From Propionibacteriaceae bacterium (lineage in GTDB: Bacteria > Actinomycetota > Actinomycetes > Propionibacteriales > Propionibacteriaceae): a DNA stretch of 7,038 nt. This document shows positions 1 through 6,691 of this stretch, in pieces. The position numbers and the translations under genes are program-made. Positions within the stretch are counted from its first letter, which is position 1. Every line of letters starts with the position of its first letter. Location: positions 1 through 7,038 of the forward strand of contig JAIRVA010000123.1 of assembly GCA_031254155.1 (NCBI GenBank), in the 5' to 3' direction. The notes under the pieces were generated by a model. That model worked only from the letters and a program-made list of their open reading frames with translations. It made no database searches and was not told where the DNA came from.

Positions 1-557
1 ACCGCGTCGACGTTGACGGCGTCAATGGTTTCGGCCGCCCGGGCCACGGTGTAGCCCGCCGCTTCCAGCTGGTCGTACAGCGACTGCTCCATCTGAAAGT
101 GGACGGCGACGGCCACCGCCTCCGGCAGCCAGACGTGTTCAAGCGCCATCGGCGCACCGTCCGCCGCCCGTAACCGCCAGACGTGAAAAACCTTGCCAGC
201 CGCCGGAATCCCGAGCTTCGCCGCGATATCGCCGGTGGCCGCCACCGTTTCGAGCACCAGAATCCGGCTCGACGGCACGAGGCCCCGCTGGCGCATGTCC
301 TGGGAGAACCCGGTGAGCCGCAGCGTTTTCGACACCAGACCGGGCGGCGCCACGTACGTTCCGGAGCCCTGAACGTTGTAGATCAGACCCTCGGCGATGA
401 GCGCCCGGATGGCTTGCCGGACAGTGGTCCGGCTCACCGTGAACTCCTCGGCCAGCCGCCGCTCGGTCGGGAGCGACTCGTCGGGCTGCATCAGGTGGAC
501 GCGCGCCCGCAACTCGGCCGCGACCGCTTCGTACTTCGTACTCTCGCTGTGCACCAT
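1..557 (-). CDS. GntR/HutC-family transcriptional regulator, C-terminus cut by window edge
   Basis: The visible 185 residues are a GntR winged-helix repressor of the HutC subfamily. Residues about 8-70 form the DNA-binding domain, with the classic run LPTERRLAEEF, then VSRTTVRQAIRALIAEGLI, then the wing ending GSGTYVA. Residues about 78-185 match the start of a UTRA ligand-binding domain (LTGFSQDMRQRG, then a WRLRAADGAPMALEHVWLP stretch). Family members are about 240 residues, so roughly 55 are missing beyond position 1. Such proteins normally bind a sugar, sugar phosphate or similar small molecule and release an 8-10 bp palindrome. The ATG at 557 is preceded by AAAGGG at good spacing. An in-frame GTG at 563 overlaps the permease stop as GTGA and is an alternative start two codons upstream. 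As the last visible gene of the transporter operon it is most likely its local, autoregulated repressor. The ligand is unknown. Confidence 0.93.
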   Translation of the reverse strand, partial: MVHSESTKYEAVAAELRARVHLMQPDESLPTERRLAEEFTVSRTTVRQAIRALIAEGLIYNVQGSGTYVAPPGLVSKTLRLTGFSQDMRQRGLVPSSRILVLETVAATGDIAAKLGIPAAGKVFHVWRLRAADGAPMALEHVWLPEAVAVAVHFQMEQSLYDQLEAAGYTVARAAETIDAVNVDA

Positions 558-559
558 GT

Positions 560-1384
560 TCACCCTTTCACCGCTCCCGCGGACAGCCCGCTCACGAGAA
601 AACGCTGCGCAAACACCGCGAACAACACGGGCGGCAGCGTCGACAGCACCGTCGCAGCCGAGATGTCTCCCCACCGAATGCCGGTACTGGTCACGAAGTT
701 GGCCGCTCCCAGCGTGATCGGCATGGCGTCGTACGAGGCCAGGACGAGAGCGAACAGGTAGTCGTTCCACGAGAAGATGAACACGAGCACACTGACCGCC
801 ACGAGGGTTGGAGCGATGAGCGGCACGACGACCGCGACAAGGCCCCGGTAGATGCCCGCCCCGTCGATCCAAGCCGCCTCCTCAACCTCGACCGGTACGT
901 CCTTGAGAGCCGCACTGAGGAGGATGATACCGAGCGGCAGGTTGAGAAACGTGTTGGCGAAAATGAGACCGAGTACGCTGTCCAGCAGGCCGATGTTGGC
1001 GATGAGCAGGAAGTACGGTACGGCGAAGAAGATTGCCGGCAGGAGCCGCAACCCGCTGGCAGTATTCATCACCCACCGGCCGCCGAGCCCCAGCCGGATC
1101 GCCGCGTACGTGCCCGGGATACCGATCAGGAGCACCAACGCCACCGAGCCGAGCGCGATGAGGACGGAGTTGAGGAAGTACCGCGGGAAGGGATAGCCGG
1201 CCATCCCGAGTGCGTTCGCATAGTGGTCCAGAGTCGGCGAGAAGGCGAAAAACAACCCGCCACGGGCGATGTCACCGGTGGGTTTCACGCTGACCAGGAT
1301 GGCGTTCAGCCAAGGTACGTTGATGAGCAGGGCGATGACCACGACGGCCGCCGTCGTACCCCACAAGCGACGCCGGCGCTTCAC
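560..1384 (-). CDS. Carbohydrate ABC transporter permease, MalG-like (CUT1)
   Basis: This 274-residue inner-membrane protein is the second permease of a binding-protein-dependent sugar importer. It has about six hydrophobic segments (roughly 8-32, 69-98, 108-132, 133-158, 185-208 and 245-262). The EAA loop that docks the ATPase is at 168-188 (EEAAWIDGAGIYR, then the usual P of the LP pair as VVVP). The SWNDYLFAL motif at 205-213 and the C-terminal QRFLVSGLSAGAVKG are typical of MalG-type subunits. The start is a GTG whose GTGA overlaps the stop of the preceding permease by 4 bp, which indicates translational coupling and balanced synthesis of the two subunits. The substrate cannot be read from the permease. 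Family assignment is firm; sugar rather than another small polar solute is inferred from the CUT1 family. Confidence 0.95.
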   Translation of the reverse strand: MKRRRRLWGTTAAVVVIALLINVPWLNAILVSVKPTGDIARGGLFFAFSPTLDHYANALGMAGYPFPRYFLNSVLIALGSVALVLLIGIPGTYAAIRLGLGGRWVMNTASGLRLLPAIFFAVPYFLLIANIGLLDSVLGLIFANTFLNLPLGIILLSAALKDVPVEVEEAAWIDGAGIYRGLVAVVVPLIAPTLVAVSVLVFIFSWNDYLFALVLASYDAMPITLGAANFVTSTGIRWGDISAATVLSTLPPVLFAVFAQRFLVSGLSAGAVKG

Positions 1385-2256
1385 TTCGCACGACCCTCTG
1401 GACGAGCGATCCGCCGGACAACGAACGGGACGAACGGTATGAGAACAAGGAGAATGACGGTCGACGCGGCCGAGGCCACGCCGAAATCACCCGAAGTGAA
1501 CGCCGTTTTGTACACGTAGATGGACAGCGTCGTCGTCATCGTACCCGGGCCGCCACCCGTCAGCACGTAGATGACGTCGAAGGTACGCAGAGCGTCGATC
1601 AGCCGCAGGAAGGCGGCAGCGAAGATCACGGGCGACATGATCGGCAGGATGATGGCGGTGAGTGTCCGCCAGGCACCGGCACAGTCCACCTGGGCCGCTT
1701 CGAGGAGGTCCGGCGGGAAACTCTGCAGGCCGGAGTAGATGACGAGGAAGGTGAACGAGGTCCACTGGACGATGTCGAGCCCGACGATCAGCGGGATCAC
1801 CGAGCCCGGGGCGAAAAGCGACACCGTGAGCCCGACCTTGCCGAGCAAGGCGGGGACGAGACCGATATCGCCGTTGAGCAGCAGCCGGAACATGATGCCG
1901 AGCAGTGCCGGGGCGATCATGATCGGCAGGAGCAGGCAACTGAAAACCACCCGCTTGCCCGGGAACTGACGGTTGACCAGCACCGCCAGTCCGAACCCAA
2001 GCACCACTTCCACGGTCGTCACCAGAACCGCAAACAGGATCGTGAACCGGGCGGCCCCGCCGAAGGTCTGGCTCGCGAACAGGTGGGCATAGTTCGCGAG
2101 CCCGACCCAGGGTGCGCTGGGGTTTTGGAGTGTCAGCCCGAAGAAGCTGGTCTGGACGCCCTGGAACACCGGGTACGCCACGAAGACCGCCGCGAAGACG
2201 AGCAGCGGCGAGATGAGGACCCACCGCGCCCGGCTCGCCTGGCTCCTGACCGCCAC
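1381..2256 (-). CDS. Carbohydrate ABC transporter permease, MalF-like (CUT1)
   Basis: This 291-residue membrane protein is the first permease of the importer. Hydrophobic segments lie at roughly 11-31, 72-96, 102-124, 151-174, 205-222 and 262-280. The EAA loop at 185-205 (LLEAAQVDCAGAW, then IILP) is the ATPase contact site. The motif around 224-238 (RTFDVIYVLTGGGPG) is characteristic of MalF/UgpA-type subunits. The frame is open further upstream to about 2358, but the GTG at 2256 is chosen because AAGGAGGT (2267-2260) sits 3 nt before it and because the protein then begins just ahead of the first membrane helix. An upstream start would overlap the binding-protein gene and add a non-conserved arginine-rich stretch. 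The gene starts 26 bp after the binding-protein stop and overlaps the next permease by 4 bp. Confidence 0.95.
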   Translation of the reverse strand: MAVRSQASRARWVLISPLLVFAAVFVAYPVFQGVQTSFFGLTLQNPSAPWVGLANYAHLFASQTFGGAARFTILFAVLVTTVEVVLGFGLAVLVNRQFPGKRVVFSCLLLPIMIAPALLGIMFRLLLNGDIGLVPALLGKVGLTVSLFAPGSVIPLIVGLDIVQWTSFTFLVIYSGLQSFPPDLLEAAQVDCAGAWRTLTAIILPIMSPVIFAAAFLRLIDALRTFDVIYVLTGGGPGTMTTTLSIYVYKTAFTSGDFGVASAASTVILLVLIPFVPFVVRRIARPEGRAK

Positions 2257-2259
2257 CGT

Positions 2260-2267
2260 ACCTCCTT
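2260..2267 (-). promoter_or_regulatory. Strong ribosome-binding site for MalF-like permease
   Basis: On the minus strand AAGGAGGT lies 3 nt upstream of GTG 2256. It is a near-perfect complement to the 16S rRNA 3' end and decides the start codon against longer in-frame alternatives. It occupies most of the 26-bp gap after the binding-protein gene. Confidence 0.85.
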
Positions 2268-2282
2268 CGTCTTGAGTGCTTG

Positions 2283-3617
2283 TCAGCTGGCAAGCAACGC
2301 TTCCAGGTTCTTGTTCGCCGTCGCGCAGGCGTCGGCGACCGGCGTGCTGCCGACCCACGCCCCGCTCAGGTCCTCCGCCAACTGGCTGTACGCGTCGAAT
2401 GACTTCGGGAAGACCGGTTCCGCGTAGCCGTACTTGTCGATCGAGTTGGCGACCTCCGCGAACACCGGGTTGATGCCCTGGTTATCCGAGAGCACCTGCG
2501 GCATCGCCGGGATACCGCCCGACTTCGCGTAGATATCCATCGCCGCCGGCTGAGCCAGGTAGCTGAGGAACTTGGTGGCCGCCGCCTGGTTCCGCGAGTA
2601 CTTGTTCAGGGCAATCGCCAGGGCGTGGACATGGGTCTTGCCGCCCGGCATCCCCGCAATGGCGATCTTGCCCGCCACGTCCGGCGACTGGGCCGGGTCG
2701 TTGAGTTCGGCAAAGCCGGCGGACCACTGCAGCGCGAACGCGACACTGCCAGACTTGATCGCGGCCTGGGTCTCCGGGAACTCCGCCTGCGCGCTGTCGG
2801 GCGAGGCCCACTTCTTGGTGTAGATGTCCGCGTAGAACTGGACGGCCTGCTGGGCCTCGGGGGTATCCAGAGCCGCCTTGTTGTCGGCATCAGTCCAGCT
2901 GCCACCCAGTCCCCACAGCACGTCGTCCCACAGCATCACATTGTAAAGCAGGTTCTTGGACTGCAGGATCGTGCCGTACTGAGTGGGCGAGTCCGGGTTC
3001 TCGGTCTTCGAGAAGTACGCCGACATGGCCTTGAAATCATCCAGATCCCACTGGTCAGCCGGCTTGGGGGCGCGGACGGTCCCCAGGACCTTGGCTGAAA
3101 TGGTCTTGTACATTGCCTGCTGGGCGGAGTCGCTGAGCAGCGAGTCGATCAGATCCTTGCGGTACAGCAGGAAGTGGTTACTCACGTCCAGCGGCAGCGC
3201 GTATTGCTCACCCTGATACTGGAGACCCTCTATGGCCGCCGGGAAGTAGTGACTGGCATCGACTGAGTTGAGCGGCGTGAGCGACGCCGCAAACTGGCCG
3301 ACATTATACGAAGCGACAAAGTAGATGTCCTGCTCACTGGACTTCGCGGCCATCAACGTGGCCTCCTTCGAGAAGGTGTCCTGCCTTGACAACAGGGTCA
3401 TCTGGACCTCAACGCCGTCCGTTTTGCCCTGACCACTGTTGTACTGGTCGACGACGTCGGCCATCGCGTCGCCCTCGGGACCGGGCCACAGCACGACCCG
3501 AATGAGCCCCGTGCCGTCGCCGGACGCCCCGGCAGCACCAGGGGTTGAGGGAGAGCAGCCCGCTCCCCCGATTGCTAACGCGGCTGCCCCAATCACCGCT
3601 AGTACTTGCTTCTTCAC
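2283..3617 (-). CDS. Extracellular sugar-binding lipoprotein of ABC importer
   Basis: This is a family 1 (CUT1-type) solute-binding protein of 444 residues, a usual length. The N-terminus is a lipoprotein signal: VKK, a hydrophobic run at 5-18, then a lipobox-like GAGC with the lipidated cysteine at 21. A Gly/Ala/Ser/Pro linker follows and the mature fold starts near GLIRVVLWPGPEG. Later family-like features include YALPLDVSNHFLLYRKDLID (about 140-160), VAFALQWSAG (near 290) and a C-terminal SYLAQPAAMDIYAKSGGIPA segment. The frame stays open to 3677, but the GTG at 3617 is chosen because AAAGGAGGT lies 3 nt before it and because it gives a proper signal peptide; upstream codons lie across the predicted promoter. 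The protein would be anchored outside the membrane and deliver ligand to the two downstream permeases. The ligand is not recognisable; a sugar or oligosaccharide is inferred from the family. Confidence 0.94.
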   Translation of the reverse strand: MKKQVLAVIGAAALAIGGAGCSPSTPGAAGASGDGTGLIRVVLWPGPEGDAMADVVDQYNSGQGKTDGVEVQMTLLSRQDTFSKEATLMAAKSSEQDIYFVASYNVGQFAASLTPLNSVDASHYFPAAIEGLQYQGEQYALPLDVSNHFLLYRKDLIDSLLSDSAQQAMYKTISAKVLGTVRAPKPADQWDLDDFKAMSAYFSKTENPDSPTQYGTILQSKNLLYNVMLWDDVLWGLGGSWTDADNKAALDTPEAQQAVQFYADIYTKKWASPDSAQAEFPETQAAIKSGSVAFALQWSAGFAELNDPAQSPDVAGKIAIAGMPGGKTHVHALAIALNKYSRNQAAATKFLSYLAQPAAMDIYAKSGGIPAMPQVLSDNQGINPVFAEVANSIDKYGYAEPVFPKSFDAYSQLAEDLSGAWVGSTPVADACATANKNLEALLAS

Positions 3618-3620
3618 GTT

Positions 3621-3629
3621 ACCTCCTTT
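3621..3629 (-). promoter_or_regulatory. Ribosome-binding site of the binding-protein gene
   Basis: AAAGGAGGT on the minus strand is followed by AAC and GTG 3617. It fixes the start of the lipoprotein. Its 5' two bases also form the end of a candidate operator (3628-3641), so a repressor bound there would sit against the translation start as well as the promoter. Confidence 0.85.
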
Positions 3630-3641
3630 GGTACGGACCAA
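3628..3641 (-). promoter_or_regulatory. Candidate GntR operator, downstream copy
   Basis: The minus strand reads TTGGTCCGTACCAA, a 14-bp inverted repeat with a single mismatched pair (positions 5 and 10 from the centre outward are complementary; only the C/A pair breaks symmetry). It lies at about +1 to +14 relative to the predicted start of transcription. It shares GGTnCGTACCA, 10 of 11 bases, with the site at 3695-3704. GT-N4-AC spacing is the pattern known for HutC-type GntR regulators, and such a protein is encoded at the end of this operon. The binding itself is inferred. Confidence 0.6.
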
Positions 3642-3648
3642 TATCCTC

Positions 3649-3677
3649 ACCATACTCAGGTAATACGCATAGCGCAA
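3649..3677 (-). promoter_or_regulatory. Putative promoter of the ABC transporter operon
   Basis: On the minus strand TTGCGC (3677-3672) is followed after 17 bp by TATGGT (3654-3649), a plausible sigma-70-type pair for a GC-rich actinobacterium. Transcription would begin near 3642 and give a leader of about 25 nt carrying the strong ribosome-binding site. The -35 match is weak, as often in regulated promoters. Confidence 0.5.
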
Positions 3678-3682
3678 GCTAT
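3669..3682. promoter_or_regulatory. Inverted repeat over the -35 box
   Basis: ATAGC-GCAA-GCTAT (plus strand) is a perfect 5-bp-arm inverted repeat with a 4-bp spacer. It covers the proposed -35 hexamer of the transporter promoter. It does not resemble the GGTACGTACC sites, so it may be bound by another regulator. A chance occurrence is possible given the short arms. Confidence 0.4.
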
Positions 3683-3694
3683 CACAGCAAAAAT

Positions 3695-3704
3695 GGTACG
3701 TACC
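3695..3704. promoter_or_regulatory. Candidate GntR operator, upstream copy
   Basis: GGTACGTACC is a perfect 10-bp palindrome about 53-62 bases upstream of the predicted start of the transporter transcript, just after the stop of the LiaF-like gene. On the minus strand its extended form GGTACGTACCA matches 10 of 11 bases of the downstream site, 65 bp away. Two sites flanking a promoter suggest cooperative or looping repression by the GntR protein of this operon. This is inferred from sequence symmetry only. Confidence 0.6.
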
Positions 3705-3716
3705 GGTCGCTCTGCC

Positions 3717-4238
3717 TCAGCGCAACTGGGCCTGCTCCGTCTCCAGTTGCTTGGCGAGGCGCTTGAGGTCGCGGCGCTTGGGATAGCGAATCTTCAGCGT
3801 CCCCATCGCCAGCGAGCCGCTGATGTACAACAACGGGTACCCGGGCACCGGCTGCTCCGGCACCTCGGACTTCCGGGTCCCCCAGCCGGGATCAATGGTC
3901 GTGAGGTCGGCGCTCCACCCCGCCGGCACCACGAAGTGGATCTGGCCCATACCCCCCGCGATTTTGATGTAGATCACGGCCGCCGCCGGGACGGCGCGCT
4001 GGAAGTCCAGGACCGTCGTCCCCATGCCCGCTCTGACGAAGAGAAACGGTGGTACCGTCCACTCACCCTGCTTCACCAGCTTCCCCGTACCGGGATGGAA
4101 AGGCAACGGCGTCTCCGGGGCGTACCCCAGACGCGGCGGCGTGGCCACCCACTGCCCCTGGGTGCCGGACACGGGGGTCTGTAGCCCGGCCGGGTCGTGC
4201 TCGGGGTAGACCCCCCACTGTGGCTCAACTATCGTCAT
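3717..4238 (-). CDS. Small soluble protein with LiaF/DUF1707-C-terminal-like beta domain
   Basis: The 173 residues have no signal peptide and no membrane helix. Residues 1-58 are Pro/Gly-rich and probably disordered. Residues about 59-153 look like the repetitive beta fold found at the C-terminus of LiaF and DUF1707 proteins: GEWTVPPFLFVRAGMGTTVLDF, then IYIKIAGGMGQIHFVVPAGW, then GWGTR, then PLLYISGSLAMGTLKIRYP. The tail (154-173) is charged and helical, rich in Lys/Arg then Glu/Gln. In LiaF the domain helps sense envelope stress, but here the usual membrane or DUF1707 part is absent, so the role is unknown. It lies 26 bp downstream of xfp on the same strand, so co-transcription is likely. 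It also has its own leaderless-type -10 at 4250-4245 and no Shine-Dalgarno sequence. Domain assignment is by pattern recognition. Confidence 0.8.
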   Translation of the reverse strand: MTIVEPQWGVYPEHDPAGLQTPVSGTQGQWVATPPRLGYAPETPLPFHPGTGKLVKQGEWTVPPFLFVRAGMGTTVLDFQRAVPAAAVIYIKIAGGMGQIHFVVPAGWSADLTTIDPGWGTRKSEVPEQPVPGYPLLYISGSLAMGTLKIRYPKRRDLKRLAKQLETEQAQLR

Positions 4239-4244
4239 AGCGCA

Positions 4245-4250
4245 ATTCTA
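4245..4250 (-). promoter_or_regulatory. Candidate -10 for a leaderless LiaF-like transcript
   Basis: TAGAAT on the minus strand occupies -12 to -7 if transcription begins on the A of the ATG at 4238. No purine-rich ribosome-binding site lies upstream of this ATG. No convincing -35 is visible at 17 bp. Confidence 0.45.
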
Positions 4251-4264
4251 CAGCCCCGGCCGGC

Positions 4265-6685
4265 TCAACCCTTCTTGCGGGCCGGCTTGGGCGGGGTCAT
4301 CGGCCCGAGATCGGCGCCCAGCACCCAGTCCGCGACCTCCGGCATGTCTTCCAGGTGCTCGACGATGTACTCCGCGTGCTGCGCGAGCCTGCGCTCGCAG
4401 TACTGGTACAACTCGTGCGCCCCTTGCGGTTTGTGCGTCGCGTTGTTGATGCAGTCCATGACCAGGTGGTAGCGGTCCACCTTATTGCGGACGACCATAT
4501 CGAACGGCGTGGTCGTCGTACCCTGCTCGACAAAGCCGCGCGCCCGGAACCGGTCGGCGTCCGGCCGCCCGTGGACAAGCTGATGGATGGCCCCCGGGTA
4601 ACCGTGGAAGGCGAACACGACGTCCACATCATCGGTGAACATGTCGGCGAACGCCTGCGCGCTCATGCCGTGCGGGTGGTCCTTCGGCCGGATGAGGGTC
4701 ATCAGGTCAACGACGTTCACCACGCGGATCTTCATCTCGGGCAAGTACGTCTTGAGGATCTCCGCCGCCGCGACCGTCTCCATCGTCACGACATCACCCG
4801 CGCAGGCGAGGACAATGTCGGGCTTGTCCGACCCGAGACCCGGCGTCCCGGCCCACTCCCAGATCCCGTACCCCCTGGTGCAGTGCTCGATCGCCTCGTC
4901 CATCGTCAGCCACTGGGGCTGCGGCTGCTTGTCCTGCACGATCAGGTTGACGTAGTTGCGCGACGTGAAGCAGTGGTCCGCCACCTCGACAAGGCAGTTG
5001 GCGTCCGGCGGCATGTACACCCGGCTGACGTCGCCCCGCATGTTCAGCACGACCTGGATGAGCATCGGTGACTGGTGCGAGAAGCCATTATGGTCGTTCC
5101 GCCAGCAGGTGGACGACAACAGGATGTTCGTACTCGGCACCTTCGCCCGCCACTCCAGGTGGTTCGCTTCCTCCAGCCACTTGGCCTGCTGCATGGTCAT
5201 CGACGCGCTCACCATGGCGAACGCCTCGTACGTCGCGAACAGCCCGTGCCGCCCGGTCAGCGTGTAGCCGTCCAACCAGCCGTGGCAGTTGTGCTCGCTC
5301 AGGACCTCCATGACGCGCCCCTCGGGCCCGATCTCGACGTCAATCGCATTGACCGGTTCCATGAAGGCCCGGTCCGAGACCTCGAACACGGCGCCCAGGC
5401 GGTTGCTATTGGTCTCATCCGGGCAGAACAAGCGGAAATTATCAGGGTTGCGTTCGTAGATATCCCGCATGTACGCCCCCAGCTGGCGGGTCGACTCGAT
5501 CCGCGTGGTGGCGCGGGTCTCGGGCGTGACCTCGACCCCGTACTCGCGGTAGTCGGGCAGGTCCAGATCGCGGGTCAGCCGGCCGCCGTTGGCGTACGGC
5601 GAGGCACTCATCCGCTTTAGCCCAACGGGGTTGTTGCCCTTGACCAGGTCGGTCAGTGAGCCGTCATGGTTGAACAGTTCGTCCAGGCGGTACGACCGGA
5701 GCCAGGTCTCCAGCATCGCCAGATGGGCGGGGTTCTCCTTGACCCCGGCGAGCGGGACCTGGTGGGCCCGCCACGTCCCCTCGACAACCTCGCCGTCGAC
5801 CAACTGCGGACCCGTCCAGCCCTTAGGGGTGCGCAGGATGATCATCGGCCAGTGGGGCCGGACACCATCCCAGGTCTCCCCCGCCCTGGCCTCCGTCTGG
5901 ATCTCGCGGATGCGTTCCCAGGCGTACGCAAGGGTGTTGGCGAACCGCTCGTGCATCCAGGGCAAGTCATCACCCTCGGCCCAGATCACCTCGTACCCGT
6001 GCCCCTCGAACAACGCCTGGACCTCGGCGGGGTCCTTGCGGGCGAGCACGGTCGGCCCGGCGATCTTGGCACCGTTGAGATGGAGGATCGGCAGAACGGC
6101 GCCGTCGTGGCGCGGGTTGAGGAAGGAGACGCCCTTCCAACCGCCCTCCAGCGGCCCGGTCTCCGCCTCGCCGTCGCCGACGACCGCGACGACCAGTAGG
6201 TCCGGGTTGTCAAAGGCGGCGCCGAAAGCGTGGCTCATCGCGTACCCCAACTCGCCGCCCTCGTGGACCGACCCTGGCGTCGTGACCGAGGCGTGGGACG
6301 GGATGCCTCCCGGCGCCGAGAACTGGCGGAACAGAGAGCGCAGACCCTCCTCGTCACCCGTGATCTTGGGGAAGACCTCGGAATAGTAGCCTTCAAGGTA
6401 CGAGGCCGCCACCAGGGCCGGGCCACCGTGGCCGGGGCCGGCGATGTAGAGGCAGTCCTGGTCTGTGGCGCGGATCAACCGGTTGAGGTGGGCGTAGATG
6501 AAGCCCAGCCCGGCCGAGGTACCCCAGTGACCCAGCAACCGTGGCTTGATGTCATCCGCTGTCAGAGCGGATTTCAAGAGCGGATTGCTCTGGAGGTAGA
6601 TCTGGCCGGCGGTCAGGTAGTTTGAGGCCCGCCACCAGGCGTCGATGGTGTCAAGCTCGGACTTGGTGAGAGGAGAAACAGTCAT
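4265..6685 (-). CDS. xfp: Phosphoketolase (xylulose-5-P / fructose-6-P)
   Basis: This 806-residue thiamine-diphosphate enzyme cleaves xylulose-5-P to glyceraldehyde-3-P plus acetyl-P, and in many members fructose-6-P to erythrose-4-P plus acetyl-P. It is full length for the family (about 790-825). Visible signatures are H53 in GHWGTSAG, H86 in GPGHGGPA, H141 in the hallmark HEGGELGYAMSH, the cofactor motif GDGEAETGPLEGG at 170-182 with LHLNG at 201-205, RAHQVPL at 306-312, the catalytic-type Glu464 in LSEHNCHGW followed by LTGRHG (476-481), and H532/H537 in WRNDHNGFSHQSP. The C-terminal domain has EQGTTTTPFDMVVRN near 720-734. It is cytosolic. Acetyl-P would go to acetate kinase or phosphotransacetylase, neither of which is in view. 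The ATG at 6685 has no ribosome-binding site, and a -10-like hexamer fits leaderless expression. Whether it accepts one or both sugar phosphates cannot be told. Confidence 0.98.
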   Translation of the reverse strand: MTVSPLTKSELDTIDAWWRASNYLTAGQIYLQSNPLLKSALTADDIKPRLLGHWGTSAGLGFIYAHLNRLIRATDQDCLYIAGPGHGGPALVAASYLEGYYSEVFPKITGDEEGLRSLFRQFSAPGGIPSHASVTTPGSVHEGGELGYAMSHAFGAAFDNPDLLVVAVVGDGEAETGPLEGGWKGVSFLNPRHDGAVLPILHLNGAKIAGPTVLARKDPAEVQALFEGHGYEVIWAEGDDLPWMHERFANTLAYAWERIREIQTEARAGETWDGVRPHWPMIILRTPKGWTGPQLVDGEVVEGTWRAHQVPLAGVKENPAHLAMLETWLRSYRLDELFNHDGSLTDLVKGNNPVGLKRMSASPYANGGRLTRDLDLPDYREYGVEVTPETRATTRIESTRQLGAYMRDIYERNPDNFRLFCPDETNSNRLGAVFEVSDRAFMEPVNAIDVEIGPEGRVMEVLSEHNCHGWLDGYTLTGRHGLFATYEAFAMVSASMTMQQAKWLEEANHLEWRAKVPSTNILLSSTCWRNDHNGFSHQSPMLIQVVLNMRGDVSRVYMPPDANCLVEVADHCFTSRNYVNLIVQDKQPQPQWLTMDEAIEHCTRGYGIWEWAGTPGLGSDKPDIVLACAGDVVTMETVAAAEILKTYLPEMKIRVVNVVDLMTLIRPKDHPHGMSAQAFADMFTDDVDVVFAFHGYPGAIHQLVHGRPDADRFRARGFVEQGTTTTPFDMVVRNKVDRYHLVMDCINNATHKPQGAHELYQYCERRLAQHAEYIVEHLEDMPEVADWVLGADLGPMTPPKPARKKG

Positions 6686-6691
6686 GGTTCC

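Noticed and set aside
352..359. ACGTACGT palindrome inside the regulator gene as an extra operator
   Set aside because: It encodes the conserved GTYVA wing motif of the GntR domain and lacks the flanking GG/CC of the promoter sites.
183..761. Plus-strand open frame of 192 codons across the regulator and MalG-like genes
   Set aside because: It is antisense to two clearly conserved genes, crosses their junction, and has a low-complexity Arg/His-rich translation with no domain.
893..901. GGTACGTCC in the MalG-like gene as a third GntR site
   Set aside because: One half of the symmetry is broken and it lies within coding sequence far from any promoter. One such near-match in 7 kb is expected in this base composition.
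2257..2358. Upstream start for the MalF-like permease overlapping the binding-protein gene
   Set aside because: The extra 34 residues are Arg/Gly/Gln-rich and unlike the family, and the GTG at 2256 has AAGGAGGT directly upstream.
3618..3677. N-terminal extension of the binding protein to a TTG at 3677
   Set aside because: It would put the predicted promoter and operator inside the coding region and displace the signal peptide. The GTG at 3617 has a near-perfect ribosome-binding site.
4251..4264. AGCC...GGCT complementarity after the xfp stop as a terminator
   Set aside because: Only 4-bp pairing with a GC-rich interior and no T-run follows. It is more likely incidental in a 26-bp gap between co-oriented genes.
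4355..6386. Long plus-strand open frames (for example 4355-5071 and 5589-6386) opposite the phosphoketolase gene
   Set aside because: They are rich in Arg/Pro/Val with no recognisable domain, and they lie antisense to a full-length conserved enzyme. High-GC codon bias produces such frames routinely.
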